Shown: piece by piece, positions 62,601 through 64,000 of the stretch
Layout: the number at the start of each line of letters is the position of its first letter
Numbering within the stretch: the first letter of the stretch is position 1
Source: Symbiodinium kawagutii
Lineage: Eukaryota > Sar > Dinophyceae > Suessiales > Symbiodiniaceae
Direction: 5' to 3'
Assembly (NCBI GenBank): GCA_009767595.1
Contig: VSDK01025482.1
Location: 54,957-118,956, forward strand
Length of the DNA: 64,000 nucleotides
Notes under the pieces: model-generated
The model's database searches: none
What the model was told of the DNA's origin: nothing
The model's input: the letters and a program-made list of their open reading frames with translations, nothing else
Position numbers and translations under genes: made by a program

Positions 62601-64000
62601 CCCCGGCGTTCGGGATAGCATGATTCCCCTTGAGATCGCCCAAGATCGAAATGCTCCTGAAAATTCATTTCCTCGGTCGGTGTGGATCCTTGTCACATTG
62701 TATCCATCAGCCTTCAACCGTAAAATGAACTCCATCGTTGTTGATGTCACTTCACGTGACGTCTTGGTGATCATCGGCAGAGCCAGTCTAAACACCCTGA
62801 GCTCTGTCAACTCATCGAGTCCAGGTTCTTCTTTCCTTTCCTCCTCTGGAGGTGGTGAGGGTCCTCCTTCTGCAGCCTCCTCGGGGGATTTGTGGGGGTC
62901 TTCCTCCTCAGCCTCTTCTGGAAAGATTTCCTCTTCACCTTCCGACACTTCCTTCCGTTCTCGGACCTTCTCCTTTGAAGATGCTTGAGATTCTTTCTTT
63001 GGTTCAACCTCCGGTTCATCTCCTTCAAGGTCTTCGTCCTTTGGGGGATTCATTCTGGTTGTGCCCCTCGGAACTCTCCACGTCAGCACTCCAACCAGAA
63101 ACCATCTCGCTTGATATCCTCCTTGATCGTAGGCTGGTATCATAGGGCCTGCTACGTCCAACGACAAAGTGCCTCCTTGCACGTCCTTGGTTCTTCGATG
63201 AGGCTCACATTGTTGCATTGACTCCTGGCACACCCTGCAGTCACGACGATAGGGTATGTGCCCAAATGCAATGTGTTCCTCCCAGGACAGGACCTTCATC
63301 TTGACCTTCTGCTTCAGGGTCTGTCCAATCACTGCGGCAGCTACGGCCCTCATCAGACCTGGAGCCCATCGCGCCAGCTCCTTTGAATCCCTTGGAGGTG
63401 CATGAGTCTTCTTCTTCATGTAATAGCCTTCAACATCAAGTTCAAGGTTGCCACCGAAGGTCGTCGGCTTTCGAGATAGCCCACCTAAGTCTCCTTGGTT
63501 CATCATGGTCTCCATGAAGTCAAACTCCTCCGCGATGGCCTTCCATTCTTTCGTGTCCCACCAGGACACTACTTCCTTCTTGTAGGCTTTTGGAGACGAC
63601 GGTTGCTCCATGGTGAATCCAACTTCTCCCCCTATGCCCTGAGCTTGCCTGACATAGGAGCTCACCATGAAGAGAAACACCATCCTCCACAACATCACAT
63701 CATCCTCCCACAACGTCCTTCGTTCCTCTGGGGTGGCATCGACTATGCCATGTTCTTCTCCTCCCCACCTTCTTATGGGTCTTGGGGCGTCCTCCTTCCC
63801 AGGGATTGGGATGTGGCGGAGAATGCTTCGGGATCTGCAGTTTGGTCCTCCCAGAACTGCCAGCAGCTTCCCTTCTAAAGCTGTCCTCAAAAGAGCCGAG
63901 TAGATGCCGTTGTCCAGCAACATGTCGTGGCTGGCATCTCTTTTCACATCAACTTCCAACAGCCTCGCCTCTTCTCCTCCAGCTTCCTTCCAGGCTCTAG
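59664..64000 (-). CDS. Copia polyprotein: integrase, reverse transcriptase, RNase H (5'-truncated)
   Basis: Open from the window edge to 59664, about 1,445 codons, no internal stop. In order on the minus strand: an N-terminal segment with GFTMEQPSSPKAY, WWDTKEWKAI and NQGDLGGLSRKPTTFGGN; the integrase zinc finger (HIAFGH ... CRVC, about 63230-63290); the catalytic core (LSLDVAGPM, HTDRGNEF, NGRAENS; D and E separated by 34 residues); an acidic insert (EGEEEIFPEEAEEEDPHKSP); RT (GITLDIKTAFLNA, then catalytic TYVDDIFIVG at about 61245); and RNase H (MYSDASFAPDG, STAEAELNE). After RNase H there is a hydrophobic helix (LWWMMVAYTVMVILVTVMI, about 60050-60110) and a Lys/Glu-rich tail. Copia proteins usually end soon after RNase H, so this tail is extra. 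The intact frame suggests a recent copy. Many opposite-strand open frames are shadows. Confidence 0.92.
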   Translation of the reverse strand, partial: RAWKEAGGEEARLLEVDVKRDASHDMLLDNGIYSALLRTALEGKLLAVLGGPNCRSRSILRHIPIPGKEDAPRPIRRWGGEEHGIVDATPEERRTLWEDDVMLWRMVFLFMVSSYVRQAQGIGGEVGFTMEQPSSPKAYKKEVVSWWDTKEWKAIAEEFDFMETMMNQGDLGGLSRKPTTFGGNLELDVEGYYMKKKTHAPPRDSKELARWAPGLMRAVAAAVIGQTLKQKVKMKVLSWEEHIAFGHIPYRRDCRVCQESMQQCEPHRRTKDVQGGTLSLDVAGPMIPAYDQGGYQARWFLVGVLTWRVPRGTTRMNPPKDEDLEGDEPEVEPKKESQASSKEKVRERKEVSEGEEEIFPEEAEEEDPHKSPEEAAEGGPSPPPEEERKEEPGLDELTELRVFRLALPMITKTSREVTSTTMEFILRLKADGYNVTRIHTDRGNEFSGAFRSWAISRGIMLSRTPGDSPQSNGRAENSVKAIKTHVRRILRQAHRDAKWWPWALRYANEIYRCVRLDRTPDWPPFLHPVKIRKRTWRRGSFDPVVDSVMYLCPSAEEHGHWTVKEDEVPRVTRCLMKRTVEPLDESIWVALEREIPDEHTARRRLREKSAIRRARRMSDPHEEDEDEEQRRRIQRLIQQETRKMVEDDFEMATEEAKILSKLRKMSVNPEEEDVLQTRVVSPKEVAENWHLWEPPLREEMNSLLTEKGALKELSPEERAEFEERMRSQKKKIEYVPSKLVCTRKPGKAGGKKKVRWVVCGNFEERRDDEETYSGGADSAAFRIMIWAAARLQWVGITLDIKTAFLNAFLDMTDDEVIILIRPPSLMTEKKVVKRGVMYLPTKAVYGLRRSPRLWGRHRDATMQGFRIRLKRQEGEEVLILVQLDSEPNLWKVVCEEETEGSYPTLENGQVRGLVMTYVDDIFIVGSEETARAVRDEFQRTWSISKPEEVGIDPVRFLGMEVKIQENEKGRKSWMISQESYIKDLVERYEDLKERKVPITREQALMERDSHEVTPEDVRTCQRLVGEVLWTVTRTRPDLMYACARMGANVTKATTSVKETARQVMGYMRRTAEEGLRFEDDGSQDPVLQMYSDASFAPDGEESHGSYIVLLQGNLLFWRSGRQTTVSLSTAEAELNEVVEGMVATDAVGIIAEEISERITKMGVTDSQAALAILTTESGSWRTRHLRMRSNYARQMIEEGVWNLTFVPGEKMIADVGTKALSAVRLETLKGLMSMKGLMKKPEEEKEVEEAPMKEVKKDLSKMEKAAKLIQLLIIAAKIQEVKGQGRDEADEGSSTLWWMMVAYTVMVILVTVMIQQMWRKGIGRLLKPRGELKESEEVEGEDERKERSKTGKGKTKTGRNKKPEVLSSPGSEKEPLGVFTFPQKEDPRSRAQDYHREEKSKAASSNESQTSSKPTSTAQKKEEREDPKETPRSGDSTGRSRVAL

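Larger units (their letters stand above)
59178..64000 (-). mobile_element. Ty1/copia LTR retrotransposon, 3' part
   Basis: Minus-strand element with domain order integrase, reverse transcriptase, RNase H, which defines Ty1/copia. The coding region is followed by a polypurine tract (CCAAAGGGGGAG on the minus strand, + positions 59350-59361) and a probable 3' LTR (59178-59349). The 5' LTR, gag and protease lie beyond the window edge. Confidence 0.9.

Noticed and set aside
1..64000. Spliced-leader RNA genes, relict leader sequences, rRNA, tRNA genes or CRISPR arrays
   Set aside because: Looked for the dinoflagellate leader core (CCATTTTGGCTCAAG) and tRNA/rRNA hallmarks by eye and found none. 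The tandem arrays are simple repeats without unique spacers.

Overview
The window looks like dinoflagellate nuclear DNA, most likely from a Symbiodiniaceae or other Suessiales relative. That assignment is inference from architecture, not from a marker gene. The support is: short GC-rich exons lost in long AT-rich, repeat-filled introns; acceptors that nearly all read AG|G; introns that only keep frame with GC or GA donors; every host gene found lying on the + strand; a BTB gene preceded by a splice acceptor a few bases before its ATG, as expected for spliced-leader trans-splicing; and Ty1/copia and LINE retroelements.

Layout. About 0.9-18.4 kb holds scattered + strand exons of one or more unrecognised genes: acidic exons at 2.5-5.2 kb, two exons carrying the same Cys-rich motif at 6.15 and 8.0 kb, and helical exons at 9.6-15.5 kb. 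From 18.4 to 22.9 kb no gene is convincing. A seven-beta-strand methyltransferase of the METTL21 type (Methyltransf_16) runs from about 22.9 to 31.4 kb. Its last intron holds a complete two-ORF LINE (25.6-30.8 kb). An unrecognised phase-consistent gene follows at 31.9-38.9 kb. At 39.40-40.86 kb there is an uninterrupted BTB-BACK gene. Scattered exons occur at 43-48 kb. At 51.2-55.9 kb lies a six-exon phytanoyl-CoA dioxygenase (PhyH) gene that needs a non-canonical donor. From 56 kb the DNA is non-coding until the 3' part of a minus-strand Ty1/copia element (59.18-64.0 kb), which is cut by the window edge.

Dispersed small elements are frequent. One MITE-like family of about 100 bp has terminal GGTTTCTCAAAA repeats and about eleven copies. 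A second family is exactly 120 bp long in its two best copies. There is also a G-rich hairpin next to TTTTAGGG telomere-like repeats.

The most unusual pattern is compositional. Many introns begin with G/T-type words (GGTTGATGATGG) and end with their reverse complement (CCATCATCAACC), so each such exon is flanked by inverted low-complexity arms. A switch from C/A-type to G/T-type marks an exon often enough to help find them.

Limits: no alignment or structure prediction was run. Family calls rest on motifs visible in the translation. Exon borders outside the PhyH and methyltransferase genes are tentative.
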